Source of the DNA: Clostridium tagluense
Lineage (GTDB): Bacteria; Bacillota; Clostridia; Clostridiales; Clostridiaceae
DNA: 64,000 bases
Assembly: GCF_003865095.1 (NCBI RefSeq)
Contig: NZ_BHYK01000023.1
Coordinates: 1 to 64,000 of the forward strand
Direction of reading: 5' to 3'
The first letter of the stretch is position 1; every line of letters begins with the position of its first letter. A program made the position numbers and the translations under genes. The notes below the pieces were generated by a model that ran no database searches, was not told the DNA's origin, and saw only the letters and a program-made list of their open reading frames with translations. Positions 36,906 to 45,845 of the stretch are shown one piece after another.

Positions 36906-37817
36906 TTAATTATAAATGTTCTTGCTAAAATATCTATCTCCTCTATCGGGCAGTATCACAACGATATTCCCCTTTTCAATGGTTTTTCCAAGTTTTATTG
37001 CAGCTACTAATGCGGCCCCCGAAGAGCTACCTACAATAAGCCCTTCTTTTACTGCAATTAGGTTTAGCATGTTTAAAGCTTCATCATCAGAAACCTTTAT
37101 AATGTCATCCACTAAACTCATATCCATGGTTCCAGGCACAAAATTGTTTCCTATTCCTTCTATATCATAACAAAACTCTTCACCACCACCAAGAGTTGAA
37201 CCATAAGGATCCACTAATATACCCTTTGTATTTTTATTCATTTCCTTTAAATATTTCATAACACCACTAAAGGTACCGCCACTTCCTGCTCCTGCCACAA
37301 AATAATCAATTTCACCTTCTAATGCATCATATATTTCTGGTCCTGTAGTTTCATAATGAGCCTTTGGGTTAGCATCATTTTCAAACTGCTGGAGTGAGAT
37401 AGAATTAGGAATTTTATTAAGTAGTTCTTTTGCTTTGGCAATAGCCCCTAGCATTCCATCTTCTCTCCGTGTATTAATAATAGTTGCTCCTAATGCTCTC
37501 ATCAATGTTTGCTTTTCTACAGAAAACTTTTCTGGAACCACAAATATTACTTTATATTCTTTATTTAAGGCTGCAATCGCAACTCCTATGCCAGTATTTC
37601 CTGCAGTAGCTTCAACAATGGTATATCCAGCCTTTAAAATACCCTTGTCTTCTGCATCTTTTATCATGTAAACTCCAACTCTATCTTTAACACTACCACC
37701 GGGGTTCTCCCCCTCTAGTTTTGCGAAGATATTTACACCTTCTTTTACGCCCAAATTATTTAATTTAATAAGTGGTGTATTTCCTATAATATCTAATATG
37801 CTATTTATATATTTCAC
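36906..37817 (-). CDS. mccA: Cystathionine/cysteine synthase-type PLP enzyme
   Basis: 303-residue fold-type II PLP enzyme. The PLP lysine is K44 in GGSVKDR; TAGNTG and SSGAALVAA complete the cofactor site. By sequence alone it could be O-acetylserine sulfhydrylase (CysK). Its place behind a methyltransferase and luxS, under a Cys T-box, argues for MccA, which condenses homocysteine with O-acetylserine to cystathionine. The partner mccB is not in this operon. Start chosen at GTG 37817, six bases from AGGGGTG. It overlaps luxS by 17 bases, which indicates translational coupling. Confidence 0.85.
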   Translation of the reverse strand: MKYINSILDIIGNTPLIKLNNLGVKEGVNIFAKLEGENPGGSVKDRVGVYMIKDAEDKGILKAGYTIVEATAGNTGIGVAIAALNKEYKVIFVVPEKFSVEKQTLMRALGATIINTRREDGMLGAIAKAKELLNKIPNSISLQQFENDANPKAHYETTGPEIYDALEGEIDYFVAGAGSGGTFSGVMKYLKEMNKNTKGILVDPYGSTLGGGEEFCYDIEGIGNNFVPGTMDMSLVDDIIKVSDDEALNMLNLIAVKEGLIVGSSSGAALVAAIKLGKTIEKGNIVVILPDRGDRYFSKNIYN

Positions 37818-38298
37818 TGCTAACACCCCTATTTAAAACTAATTTTGCATATTCTTTTGCACCTTCTAAGGAATGGTCTTTATAATTTCCACATTGAAAT
37901 TTATTGGCTGCTGGTATCTCCTCTGACTCTATTACCTTTGTGAGTCCATAATTTAAAGTTTCTATAACCTTATCCACACTCACATCATTCCATGTAATCA
38001 TATAAAACCCTGTTCTACATCCCATGGGTGAAATGTCTATAATTCCCTCCATTACCTCTCTCATATATCCAGCAAGCAAATGCTCTAAGGTATGGATAGC
38101 TGCTATATCCATAAACTCAACATTTGGTTGCATGAATCTTAAATCAAACTTTGTTACTATATCACCCTTCTGACCTACCTTTACTTCGCATCTTCTTACA
38201 AAAGGTGCCTTTACCTTTGTGTGATCTAATGAAAAACTTTCAACTTTAACCTTTTCCTTAGACATTTCTTCTTGCATTAATAATGAATTAAATTTCAT
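37801..38298 (-). CDS. luxS: S-ribosylhomocysteine lyase
   Basis: Cleaves S-ribosylhomocysteine to homocysteine and the AI-2 precursor. 165 residues. Metal ligands H69 and H73 (HTLEH) and C136 (FQCGN) and the active-site C94 (MGCRTGFY) are all present. The start ATG 38298 has GGAGGG at good spacing and overlaps the methyltransferase stop by 11 bases; the likely homologous start (MSKEKVKVES) 11 codons later lacks a site. Homocysteine made here would feed the downstream MccA. Confidence 0.96.
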   Translation of the reverse strand: MKFNSLLMQEEMSKEKVKVESFSLDHTKVKAPFVRRCEVKVGQKGDIVTKFDLRFMQPNVEFMDIAAIHTLEHLLAGYMREVMEGIIDISPMGCRTGFYMITWNDVSVDKVIETLNYGLTKVIESEEIPAANKFQCGNYKDHSLEGAKEYAKLVLNRGVSSEIYK

Positions 38299-38932
38299 AA
38301 TTTAGCCCTCCTTTATTTGCTACTGCAATGAAAATCCCAGTTTCAGTAAATTCACCTTTGCTAGAATATCCTTTGCATTTTAAATTTGTATTTTCAATAT
38401 TCACTATGTCAAACCCAACGCCAGTTAACCACTCTTTCAACTGCTGATTTGAAAACCCAAGCCATTCGTCAAACATCTCATCCTTTGCCCACTGACCATT
38501 GTGCTCTAGTACATCTGATATTATTAAAGTCCCATCTTTTTTAATTATTCTATACATCTCTTCAATAGCTTTTTTAGCATCCTTCACATGATGAAGAGCC
38601 ATATTAATAAATACCACATCTACAGATTCATCAAATAAAACCAAGTTGTCTATAGATGATTTTATTGGATATACATTGTTGAATTTTTTAGTTTCCATTA
38701 ATTTTTTAGATTCTCTAAGCATATTTACAGATTGATCTATAGAAAATACAATACTTGCCTCTAATGCCAGTGCCAAGGATAAAAATCCAGTACCGCATCC
38801 AAGGTCAGCCACTACTTTATCTTTTATATTTACTTTAGATAATACCTCATACTTTAACCTTTCCTCAAAATACTCACTTCTTATTACGTTCCAACTTTTA
38901 GCTATCTTATTAAAATAATCTAACGAACCCAT
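38288..38932 (-). CDS. SAM-dependent methyltransferase (UbiG/YrrT type)
   Basis: Class I methyltransferase, 214 residues. The SAM-binding motif I is VADLGCGTGFLS (about 40-51), with the acidic end of strand 2 in IDQS and the LHHVKDA post-motif. First gene of the operon with luxS and mccA; the same context is known for the clostridial ubiG operon and Bacillus yrrT. It would generate S-adenosylhomocysteine that enters the pathway, though its methyl acceptor is unknown. Start ATG 38932 with GGAGG. Confidence 0.85.
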   Translation of the reverse strand: MGSLDYFNKIAKSWNVIRSEYFEERLKYEVLSKVNIKDKVVADLGCGTGFLSLALALEASIVFSIDQSVNMLRESKKLMETKKFNNVYPIKSSIDNLVLFDESVDVVFINMALHHVKDAKKAIEEMYRIIKKDGTLIISDVLEHNGQWAKDEMFDEWLGFSNQQLKEWLTGVGFDIVNIENTNLKCKGYSSKGEFTETGIFIAVANKGGLNYEI

Positions 38933-39023
38933 AACATCGCCTCCATTTAATTTTTGCGTAACATATTTAAAAATAGTGTTGTGGCTAAGACCTTTTTCAA
39001 AAATACAGATATATTTTTGACGT

Positions 39024-39298
39024 CAAAAAAGCCCGTCTCCTTTTATAGAGACGAAGCTATAAACTTCGCGGTCCCACCCTAATTAGATATAAAATCTCAC
39101 TTAATTTCAAGCACAAAATGCTTTATCGCTTTAACGGGCGAACCCGTAGTCCCCTACTATAATTTCGGGTCCATACTCCAAAGGGCACTTCATATATTTT
39201 TCGGTAGAAGCTTCTCAGCAGTGCTTCCTCTCTGTACCCTTTGAACATATTACTTTCCTTTTTCATCGCATATATTAGTATTCATATAGGAATAGTTA
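39024..39298 (-). promoter_or_regulatory. T-box leader, probably Cys-specific
   Basis: T-box motif AGGGTGGGACCGCG at 39067-39080 (complement). The terminator stem CGTCTC/GAGACG with a T-run is at 39024-39053. The most plausible specifier is TGC (Cys) at 39185-39187, in the context GAAGTGCCC; the register is one base off the usual GAA-codon pattern, so the assignment is tentative. It fits the operon: methyltransferase, luxS, mccA. Confidence 0.88.
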
Positions 39299-39305
39299 TG
39301 TTTTT

Positions 39306-39333
39306 ATTATATGCCATATTTTATTTTTGTCAA
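39306..39333 (-). promoter_or_regulatory. Sigma-A promoter of the Cys T-box operon
   Basis: Perfect TTGACA at 39328-39333 and perfect TATAAT at 39306-39311 on the minus strand, spacer 16. The first base of the -35 box is also the first base of the 29-bp direct repeat that flanks the insertion sequence. Confidence 0.85.
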
Positions 39334-39361
39334 CCCTAGTTTTTAACTTATTTTCAATTGT
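39333..39361 (+). repeat. Target-site duplication, left copy (29 bp)
   Basis: Identical to 41255-41283 (ACCCTAGTTTTTAAC ... TTCAATTGT). The two copies bracket the insertion sequence exactly. Confidence 0.88.
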
Positions 39362-39484
39362 ATGATTCGTTTATGATAATGTCTTACTATACCACATTTG
39401 ATTATGTCCCAAATATGAAAACATTGTATAATAAACCTCATAACTAGAAATGAGGTGCTGATAATAAGAAAGGTGAATTTAACT

Positions 39485-40855
39485 ATGGAAGAAATGGATA
39501 AGTACTCTACTATAAAAAAATTAATAGAAACAGCTGGCAACAAAAAGCGGGCAGCTATTACTCTAAATTGTTCGCTTAGGCATATTAACAGATTGATTAA
39601 TGGGTATAAAGAAAGTGGGAAAGAATTCTTTATTCATGGTAATCGAGGGCGAAAGCCCGTGCATACTCTTGATGCTAATACCAAACAGTTAATCCTAGAT
39701 TTATATTGCACCAAATACCCTGAAGCCAATATTACTCATTTTTGCGAATTGCTAAAAAAGCACGAGAATATAACGGTTTCCACTACCACCATTCGTTCTA
39801 TCCTTATGCAGGATTTCATCCTGTCCCCTAAGGCGAAGCGTGCTACAAGAAAAAGGATCAAGGCTGAATTAAAAGAGCTGCAAAAGGCAACTAATTCTAT
39901 AAAAGAAATTGCTAAAATTCAAAGTTCTATAATTGCTGCCGAGGATGCACATCCTAGACGTCCAAGATGTGCTTATGCAGGCGAAATGCTTCAAATGGAT
40001 GCTTCGGTACATCTTTGGTTCGGTAACGAGAAAAGTCAGCTGCATATCGCAGTAGATGATGCTACTGGCGCTATTGTGGGTGCTTATTTCGATTCACAAG
40101 AAACTTTAAATGGATACTATCATGTACTATACCAAGTACTTACTGACTATGGTATTCCCTACATGTTATTTACTGATAGACGTACTGTATTTGAATATAA
40201 ACAAAAAAATTCCCCTTCAGTTGAAGAGGACACATTTACACAATTTAGCTACGCATGTAAACAATTGGGTATAGAAATTAAAACCAGTAGTGTTCCACAA
40301 GCCAAGGGACGCGTAGAAAGAATGTTTCAGACGTTACAATCACGCCTCCCCTTGGAAATGCGGATAAGTGGTATAAACACAATTGAGCAAGCAAACGAAT
40401 TCTTAAACTCCTACATAAAAGAATTCAATGCTCAGTTTGCATTACCTGTTGATAATATCAAATCTGTCTTTGAAACGCAACCAGATATTGAAAAAATCAA
40501 CTTAACTCTTGCCGTATTGACTAGTAGGAAGGTGGATAACGGAAGTTGTATCAAATTTAAAAAGAATTACTATTTACCTATGGATTGCAATGGACATTCT
40601 GTACATTATCGCAAAGGAACAGTTGGAATGGTAATTCAATCATTTAATGGCGAGATTTTCTTGTGTGTAGATGAGAAAGTTTATGCGCTAGATTTATTAC
40701 CTGGGCACGAACTTTCCTCGAAAAACTTTTATTTAGCTGTTCCAAATGCCCAACCTAGAAAACGCTACATACCACCAATGAGTCATCCTTGGAAACAAGA
40801 TTCATTTGAGCGGTATCTAAACAAGCAAGCTCACCGAAACAATAGTGTAGCATAG
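39485..40855 (+). CDS. DDE transposase, ISNCY family
   Basis: 456 residues. An N-terminal helix-turn-helix (KKRAAITLNCSLRHINRLINGY, about 20-42) is followed by an rve-like DDE core. The catalytic acids are probably the Asp in LQMDASVHLW, the Asp in LFTDRRTVFEY and the Glu in GRVERMFQ. The C-terminal part is beta-rich. It appears intact with no frameshift. ATG 39485 has AAAGGTG upstream; the frame is open from a GTG at 39455. Cuts and joins its own ends during transposition. Confidence 0.9.
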   Translation: MEEMDKYSTIKKLIETAGNKKRAAITLNCSLRHINRLINGYKESGKEFFIHGNRGRKPVHTLDANTKQLILDLYCTKYPEANITHFCELLKKHENITVSTTTIRSILMQDFILSPKAKRATRKRIKAELKELQKATNSIKEIAKIQSSIIAAEDAHPRRPRCAYAGEMLQMDASVHLWFGNEKSQLHIAVDDATGAIVGAYFDSQETLNGYYHVLYQVLTDYGIPYMLFTDRRTVFEYKQKNSPSVEEDTFTQFSYACKQLGIEIKTSSVPQAKGRVERMFQTLQSRLPLEMRISGINTIEQANEFLNSYIKEFNAQFALPVDNIKSVFETQPDIEKINLTLAVLTSRKVDNGSCIKFKKNYYLPMDCNGHSVHYRKGTVGMVIQSFNGEIFLCVDEKVYALDLLPGHELSSKNFYLAVPNAQPRKRYIPPMSHPWKQDSFERYLNKQAHRNNSVA

Positions 40856-41192
40856 GAACACTAAAAATCTGGTCATTTTAGATCTTTGAAAAAGACAATC
40901 TTCAAAGGTTTATTAAGTGAACCCCAAAATTAAGAAATTGACCAATAGAAGTCATAGATAATAAAATCAAATTGATAAAAAGAACTGGATTGGCATTCAC
41001 TAGCTACGCTAATATGAATGGGAGGATTATTGCACATTTTCAAAAATAACCTTTCAGTTTTAATGTATCAAAAATTAGAAGCCTACGGCTAAAAGATATT
41101 TAAAAAATATTTTAAGAAAAATTTAAAAGTAACTAAATAATCTTAAAGCCACTTTGCACAACATTCATTAAATAACCAAAATTAATATAAAA
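40856..41192 (+). other. Non-coding 3' part of the insertion sequence
   Basis: About 340 bp with no credible gene. It holds an internal copy of the right-end motif (41034-41047) and a short inverted repeat GCATTCA/TGAATG near 40994-41020. It could be cis DNA for the transposase or the decayed space of a passenger gene. Confidence 0.6.
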
Positions 41193-41213
41193 AGCACCAG
41201 AAAAACTGGTGCT
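41193..41213 (+). terminator. Terminator near right end of the insertion sequence
   Basis: Perfect 8-bp stem AGCACCAG/CTGGTGCT with an A-rich loop, then TAATGTTTT. Confidence 0.6.
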
Positions 41214-41254
41214 AATGTTTTAAATATTCTGGGACATTTTCAAAAATGCTTGAC

Positions 41255-41283
41255 ACCCTAGTTTTTAACTTATTTTCAATTGT
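41255..41283 (+). repeat. Target-site duplication, right copy (29 bp)
   Basis: Identical to 39333-39361. Directly follows the right inverted repeat of the insertion sequence. Confidence 0.88.
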
Positions 41284-41404
41284 TGAATTATATATTCTTC
41301 TAATTTAGGCGGTGTCTAAATTATATTATCAGGGTTTTCTATATCACCATTTTCTATGCTTTTGAATATTATATATTGATATGATGATATGGAGTGTGAT
41401 ATTT

Positions 41405-42505
41405 ATGCAAGGTACTATTAAAAATATTTTCCCCGGCGGCAATACTTCAAGAGGCTTCTATTCCTTCTATAGGTATATATTAGGTCAGGATGAAGCAAGA
41501 AGAATAATATGCATAAAAGGAGGCCCTGGAACAGGTAAATCCTCCTTAATGAAGAAAGTTGGTAAATACTTTAATGAAAAAGGCTACGACATAGAATACC
41601 ATCACTGCTCTTCTGATAATAATTCATTAGATGGATTAGTTATTAAAGGACTTAATGTAGCAATACTTGATGGGACTTCACCTCATGTAGTAGACCCCGT
41701 AAATCCTGGAGCTGTAGATGAAATTCTAAACATGGGAGATTGTTGGGATGAAGAAGGCTTTAAGAAATATAGGCATAAAATAATCGACATAAATAAAAAA
41801 GTGGGTAAAACTTTTAAAAGAGCCTATAAATTTTTTGGAGCAGCTAAATTAGTTTATGATGATTGGTATACCTATAATAATGAAGCCTTAAATATTAATA
41901 AGATAAACCTACTAAAAGAAAATCTAAAAGAATCACTATTTACTACTCCAGCATCTAATATAGGTTATGATAGACATTTATTTGCTACAGCTTTTACACC
42001 TAATGGTATTATCACCTATATTGAAAACTTGTGCTCAGATTACAAGAAAATTTATGTACTAAAAGGCGGTCCTGGTACTGGCAAGTCAAGTATACTAGAA
42101 TTCTTATCTTCTGAAGCCTTAAGACGTGGTCACTATGTAGAAATTTTCCATACACCCCTTATTCCTGAAAAAATCGAGCATATATTGATTCCTGACTTAA
42201 ATGTTGCCATATTAACCTCCAATGAAATAAATAATTTAGATCTACCCGGTACTGTAATTGACATGAAAGACTGTTTAAATCTTAGTACCCTTGAAAAAAA
42301 TAAAGCTGAAATGGAATATGATGCAACCCAGTTTTTCACACTTTTAAACAAGGGTTTAGCCACAATAAAAGAAGCTAAAGCTCTACATGACGAACTTGAA
42401 ACTTCCTTTATTCCAAATATGGATTTTTCTAAAGTAGATGAAGTATTAACAAAGGTTATTAAAAAGATAAATGGATATGAAGATGATTATTTAAATAACA
42501 GGTAA
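41405..42505 (+). CDS. Tandem P-loop ATPase, PRK06851-like
   Basis: 366 residues built of two similar halves, each with a Walker A motif GGPGTGKSS (residues 39-47 and about 221-229). Each half is followed by similar strands (IEYHHCSSDNNSLDGLVI and VEIFHTPLIPEKIEHILI) and LNVAIL. This internal duplication matches the uncharacterised clostridial PRK06851 family. No membrane segment. ATG 41405 with GGAG ten bases upstream. It lies just beyond the insertion sequence. Function unknown. Confidence 0.8.
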   Translation: MQGTIKNIFPGGNTSRGFYSFYRYILGQDEARRIICIKGGPGTGKSSLMKKVGKYFNEKGYDIEYHHCSSDNNSLDGLVIKGLNVAILDGTSPHVVDPVNPGAVDEILNMGDCWDEEGFKKYRHKIIDINKKVGKTFKRAYKFFGAAKLVYDDWYTYNNEALNINKINLLKENLKESLFTTPASNIGYDRHLFATAFTPNGIITYIENLCSDYKKIYVLKGGPGTGKSSILEFLSSEALRRGHYVEIFHTPLIPEKIEHILIPDLNVAILTSNEINNLDLPGTVIDMKDCLNLSTLEKNKAEMEYDATQFFTLLNKGLATIKEAKALHDELETSFIPNMDFSKVDEVLTKVIKKINGYEDDYLNNR

Positions 42506-42509
42506 TTTT

Positions 42510-42537
42510 AAAGAGCTGTGGTTATCCACAGCTCTTT
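42510..42537. terminator. Hairpin after tandem P-loop gene
   Basis: Perfect 12-bp stem AAAGAGCTGTGG/CCACAGCTCTTT with a TTAT loop just past the stop codon. The T-run is poor, so efficiency is uncertain. Confidence 0.55.
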
Positions 42538-42606
42538 GCACTTAATACACATTCTTAATTAAATTATATAAACAATACACTAATTTTGTGAAGAAGTTAT
42601 GAAGAA

Positions 42607-42669
42607 AATAATTTGAGCTAACGCTGTATCTTTAGTAACTCTGTATCTAATAGAACTCTCATTTATCAT
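42607..42669 (-). pseudogene. Relic of a second copper-type P-ATPase
   Basis: On the minus strand, read in frame, the 21 codons give [20 protein letters not shown] after an initial Met. This matches the segment [25 protein letters not shown] of the intact CopA 2 kb away, with small gaps. Stop codons bound it on both sides, and no start, CPC or DKTGT motif is left. It lies directly downstream of csoR, where a duplicated copA would be expected. Confidence 0.7.
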
Positions 42670-42686
42670 TGTCTAGTCTCTTTTAT

Positions 42687-42953
42687 TTAGTCTTTTAGTA
42701 ACTTAGAAAGTAAACCTATTATTTCATCTACTTTTTCATCTCCCATGTTGTTTATGAAGGCATCTTTTACACAATGATTGAGATGCTGTTTTAAAATCAA
42801 TAAATTAGCTTTTTTCAATAAAGACTGAGATGCAACTATCTGATTAGATATATCCATACAGTACCTTTCTTCTTCAATCATTTTAATTATTCCTTCTATT
42901 TGTCCTTTTGAAGTTTTTAAGGCCAGTAAAGCTTTTTTCTTTTCTTCATTCAT
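42687..42953 (-). CDS. csoR: Copper-sensing repressor CsoR
   Basis: Four-helix DUF156 repressor of 88 residues. The Cu(I) ligands C32, H57 and C61 keep the exact spacing of known CsoR proteins (Cys-x24-His-x3-Cys), which separates it from formaldehyde and nickel sensors. It should release DNA when copper binds and so induce copA. Start ATG 42953 with GGGAGTG. It has its own likely promoter and a dyad overlapping the ribosome binding site. It is intact, unlike a 20-codon csoR fragment upstream of copA. Confidence 0.93.
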   Translation of the reverse strand: MNEEKKKALLALKTSKGQIEGIIKMIEEERYCMDISNQIVASQSLLKKANLLILKQHLNHCVKDAFINNMGDEKVDEIIGLLSKLLKD

Positions 42954-42961
42954 ATTTTATC

Positions 42962-43008
42962 ACTCCCATATGGAGTTTAATTCTAAATTATTATTCAATT
43001 TATGTCAA
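42962..43008 (-). promoter_or_regulatory. csoR promoter and dyad
   Basis: Minus strand TTGACA at 43003-43008 and TAGAAT at 42980-42985, spacer 17. A dyad ACTCC...GGAGT at 42962-42976 covers the ribosome binding site and could be an autoregulatory operator or chance. Confidence 0.65.
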
Positions 43009-43014
43009 GATTAA

Positions 43015-43221
43015 TTACAAATCAACTACTTTATATTTTTCACTATTAACGGCAAGTTTTATAGCTTCATCACTTACCTCAGTGTTAGTCTCAATTATAA
43101 CAGATTTATTAGAAAGATTTACATCTGCACTAATTACACCCTCTACACTACCTACTGCTTCCTTCACATGCTTAACGCAATTTTCACACTTCATACCTTC
43201 AACTAATATTTTCTTTTTCAT
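43015..43221 (-). CDS. copZ: Copper chaperone CopZ
   Basis: 68-residue heavy-metal-associated domain. The Cu(I)-binding motif GMKCENC has C12 and C15 near the N-terminus, and the rest fits the beta-alpha-beta ferredoxin-like fold (EAVGSVEGVISADVNL). It hands Cu(I) to CopA, whose gene lies 63 bp upstream in the same direction. Own AGGAGG before ATG 43221. Confidence 0.95.
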   Translation of the reverse strand: MKKKILVEGMKCENCVKHVKEAVGSVEGVISADVNLSNKSVIIETNTEVSDEAIKLAVNSEKYKVVDL

Positions 43222-43284
43222 TTTGTATTCCTCCTAATATTCTTTATATTCAATAATACTTCCTAAAATCATATATTTTAATAT

Positions 43285-45732
43285 CTATCTAACTGGCTTA
43301 AATCTCTTTAATCTTAAAGCATTGGTTACTACAGACACAGAACTAAGACTCATTGCAGCTCCTGCTATCATAGGATTTAATAATGGACCTCCAAATACAT
43401 GTAGGATTCCCATAGCAACTGGTATTCCTATTGTATTATACCCAAATGCCCAGAATAAGTTTTGTTTAATATTTCTTATAGTACTTTTACTTAACTCTAG
43501 CGCTGTAGGAACATCCATTAAGTCGCTTCTCATAAGAACTATGTCTGCTGATTCCATTGCAACGTCTGTTCCAGAGCCGATAGCTATCCCGATATCCGCT
43601 TGCGCTAGTGCTGGGGCATCGTTTATACCATCACCAACCATAGCAACCTTTGTGCCTTCTGCTTGAAGCTTTTTAACGACCTTTGCCTTGTCTTGTGGTA
43701 ATACTTCGGCGTATATTCTATCAATTCCGACTTGTTTAGCTATAGCCTGCGCGGTTCTCTTATTGTCACCAGTTATCATTGCTACTTCAATTCCCATCTC
43801 ATGAAGCTTTTCTATCGCTTTCTTACTACTTGCTTTAACAGTATCAGCAACAGCGATAATACCTGCCATCTCGCTTTCTATAGCTATATACATTGGGGTC
43901 TTACCTTCTTGGGCTAATTTGTTTGAAATTTTTTCTAACTTTTCTAAGGATATTTTTCTTTCAATCATAAGTTTTCTGTTTCCAAGTAGAATGTTTTTAC
44001 CATCTATTTTAACTTCAATACCATAACCCGGAATAGCTTTAAAGAAATCAAGTTTCTTAAATTCTAATCCCTTTTCTGTGGCTCCTTTTACAATCGCTTC
44101 TCCAAGTGGATGTTCTGATCCTTTTTCTGCAGAAGCTGCTAATTGCAGTAAGTCGTTTTGTACTATGCCATTTATAACAACCACATCGGTAACCTTTGGT
44201 TTACCTTCAGTAATAGTACCTGTTTTGTCAAATACTACAGTTTGTATCTTATGAGCAGTTTCTAGTGCTACACCACTTTTTATTAAAACACCATATTCTG
44301 CACCTTTACCTGTACCAACCATTATTGCTGTTGGAGTAGCAAGTCCAAGGGCACAAGGACAAGCGATTACTAGAACAGATATAAATATTGTAAGTGAGAA
44401 CATTGCTGATTCTCCACCGATGAAGTACCATCCTAAACCAGATAACACTGCCAGGGTTATAACTATTGGAACAAAGTAACCTGAAATAACATCTGCAAGT
44501 TTTGCAATGGGAGCTTTAGATCCTTGAGCATCTTCTACTAATTTTATAATTTGAGCAAGCGCTGTATCCTTGCCAACTCTAGTAGCTTCATATTTTATAG
44601 TTCCATTTTTATTTATACTTGCGCCAATAATCTTGTCTCCATAATTTTTTTCTACTGGCATACTTTCACCTGTAAGCATTGACTCATCTACAGAAGTAGT
44701 ACCCTCTACAACTTTACCATCTACAGGCATCTTTTCTCCTGGTTTAACTATTATAATATCTCCTACTTCCACTTCTTCAATTGTAATTTCTATTTCTTTT
44801 CCATTTCTTATAACCATAGCTGTTTTAGGAGCAAGTCCCATAAGCTTCTTTATAGCTTCAGAGGTCTTTCCCTTAGAAACAGATTCTAAATACTTACCAA
44901 GGGTTATTAAAGTGATAATTACTGCCGCTGACTCAAAGTATAAGTCCATAGCATAACTTGTATCTCCTAAAATAATCTTAACTGTTGCAAATATTCCATA
45001 AAGAACAGCCGCTGATGTACCTATTGCAATAAGTGAATCCATATTTGGACTTCTTCTAATCAATGCTTTAAATCCAACTGTATAGTATCTATTACCAGCA
45101 ATTACAACAGGTATAGTTAGAATTAATTGTATTAAAGCAAAAGCTACAGGATTCATCATTGGATTAATAAAATCCGGAAGTGGAAATCCTATCATATGAC
45201 CCATAGATATATATAGTAGCGGAACTGCAAATATGGCAGATATAATGAATTTTTTCCATAACAGTTTTATTTCTTTTTCTTTTTTCTCTTTATCTTCATC
45301 TACTGTAGTCTCTTCTTCTATAGCGTTATATCCAGCTTTTTCTATTGCTTTTTTTATATCTATTACTTTAACCTTTGAAGGTTCGTAGTTTATACTTAAC
45401 TTCTCGGTTGCATAATTAACATTTGCCTCTGTAACTCCATCAAGCTTTCTTGTAGCTCTTTCTACGGCCTTCGCACAAGACGCACAGGTCATTCCTTCAA
45501 TTTTCATAGTTTTATTAACAGCATCACCAATTGCTTTATATCCTGCTTTTTCAACAGCTGTTTGAATATCTTCTACAGAAACCACTGCTTCGTCAAAGTT
45601 TATACTTAGTTTTTCTGTAGCAATATTTACATTCGATTCATTTACTCCTTGCAATTTTTTAGTAGCTCTTTCTACAGCCTTTGCACAAGATGCACAGGTC
45701 ATGCCTTCTATTTTTAATGACTTAGTTACCAT
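43285..45732 (-). CDS. copA: Copper-exporting P-type ATPase
   Basis: P1B-1 ATPase, 815 residues, that pumps Cu(I) out of the cytoplasm. Two N-terminal metal-binding domains have GMTCASC (C13/C16 and C83/C86). Eight membrane helices follow; the transport motif CPC is at about 456, the phosphorylated Asp in DKTGT at about 500, TGES in the actuator domain, and [11 protein letters not shown] in the hinge. Start ATG 45732 with AAGGAGGG. It is headed by a promoter with a CsoR-type operator, and followed by copZ and csoR. Confidence 0.97.
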   Translation of the reverse strand: MVTKSLKIEGMTCASCAKAVERATKKLQGVNESNVNIATEKLSINFDEAVVSVEDIQTAVEKAGYKAIGDAVNKTMKIEGMTCASCAKAVERATRKLDGVTEANVNYATEKLSINYEPSKVKVIDIKKAIEKAGYNAIEEETTVDEDKEKKEKEIKLLWKKFIISAIFAVPLLYISMGHMIGFPLPDFINPMMNPVAFALIQLILTIPVVIAGNRYYTVGFKALIRRSPNMDSLIAIGTSAAVLYGIFATVKIILGDTSYAMDLYFESAAVIITLITLGKYLESVSKGKTSEAIKKLMGLAPKTAMVIRNGKEIEITIEEVEVGDIIIVKPGEKMPVDGKVVEGTTSVDESMLTGESMPVEKNYGDKIIGASINKNGTIKYEATRVGKDTALAQIIKLVEDAQGSKAPIAKLADVISGYFVPIVITLAVLSGLGWYFIGGESAMFSLTIFISVLVIACPCALGLATPTAIMVGTGKGAEYGVLIKSGVALETAHKIQTVVFDKTGTITEGKPKVTDVVVINGIVQNDLLQLAASAEKGSEHPLGEAIVKGATEKGLEFKKLDFFKAIPGYGIEVKIDGKNILLGNRKLMIERKISLEKLEKISNKLAQEGKTPMYIAIESEMAGIIAVADTVKASSKKAIEKLHEMGIEVAMITGDNKRTAQAIAKQVGIDRIYAEVLPQDKAKVVKKLQAEGTKVAMVGDGINDAPALAQADIGIAIGSGTDVAMESADIVLMRSDLMDVPTALELSKSTIRNIKQNLFWAFGYNTIGIPVAMGILHVFGGPLLNPMIAGAAMSLSSVSVVTNALRLKRFKPVR

Positions 45733-45765
45733 ATAATTTCCCTCCTTGTATAATTTCCATATATT

Positions 45766-45828
45766 TTATTTAACAATTAATTTTGATATTTTTAAAGCCT
45801 TTATGGCTTCTTTTTGCTCATTATTCAT
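45766..45828 (-). pseudogene. Truncated csoR remnant ahead of copA
   Basis: A 20-codon open frame, MNNEQKEAIKALKISKLIVK, with its own AGGAGAGG ribosome binding site. It aligns with the first residues of the intact CsoR (MNEEKKKALLALKTSKGQIE) and then stops. It sits exactly where a csoR gene heads many csoR-copA operons. It is probably the 5' end of a csoR that lost its body. It could still be translated as a leader peptide. Confidence 0.7.
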
Positions 45829-45845
45829 TATTTCGCCTCTCCTAT

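Larger units (their letters stand above)
39362..41254 (+). mobile_element. Insertion sequence of the ISNCY/IS1202 kind, 1893 bp
   Basis: One transposase gene between imperfect terminal inverted repeats. The left end at 39362 (CGTTTATGATAATGTC) matches the reverse of the right end at 41254 (GCATTTTTGAAAATGTC) at about 19 of 29 positions. The ends abut a perfect 29-bp direct duplication. Long duplications of 24-29 bp are known for the IS1202 group, and the transposase length fits. A second copy of the end motif (CATTTGATTATGTCCC) follows at about 39391-39409, and ACATTTTCAAAAAT occurs both at the right end (41234) and inside (41034). Confidence 0.82.

Noticed and set aside
39343-39543. Minus-strand frame across the left end of the insertion sequence
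   Set aside because: It spans the junction and overlaps the real transposase start; no ribosome binding site.
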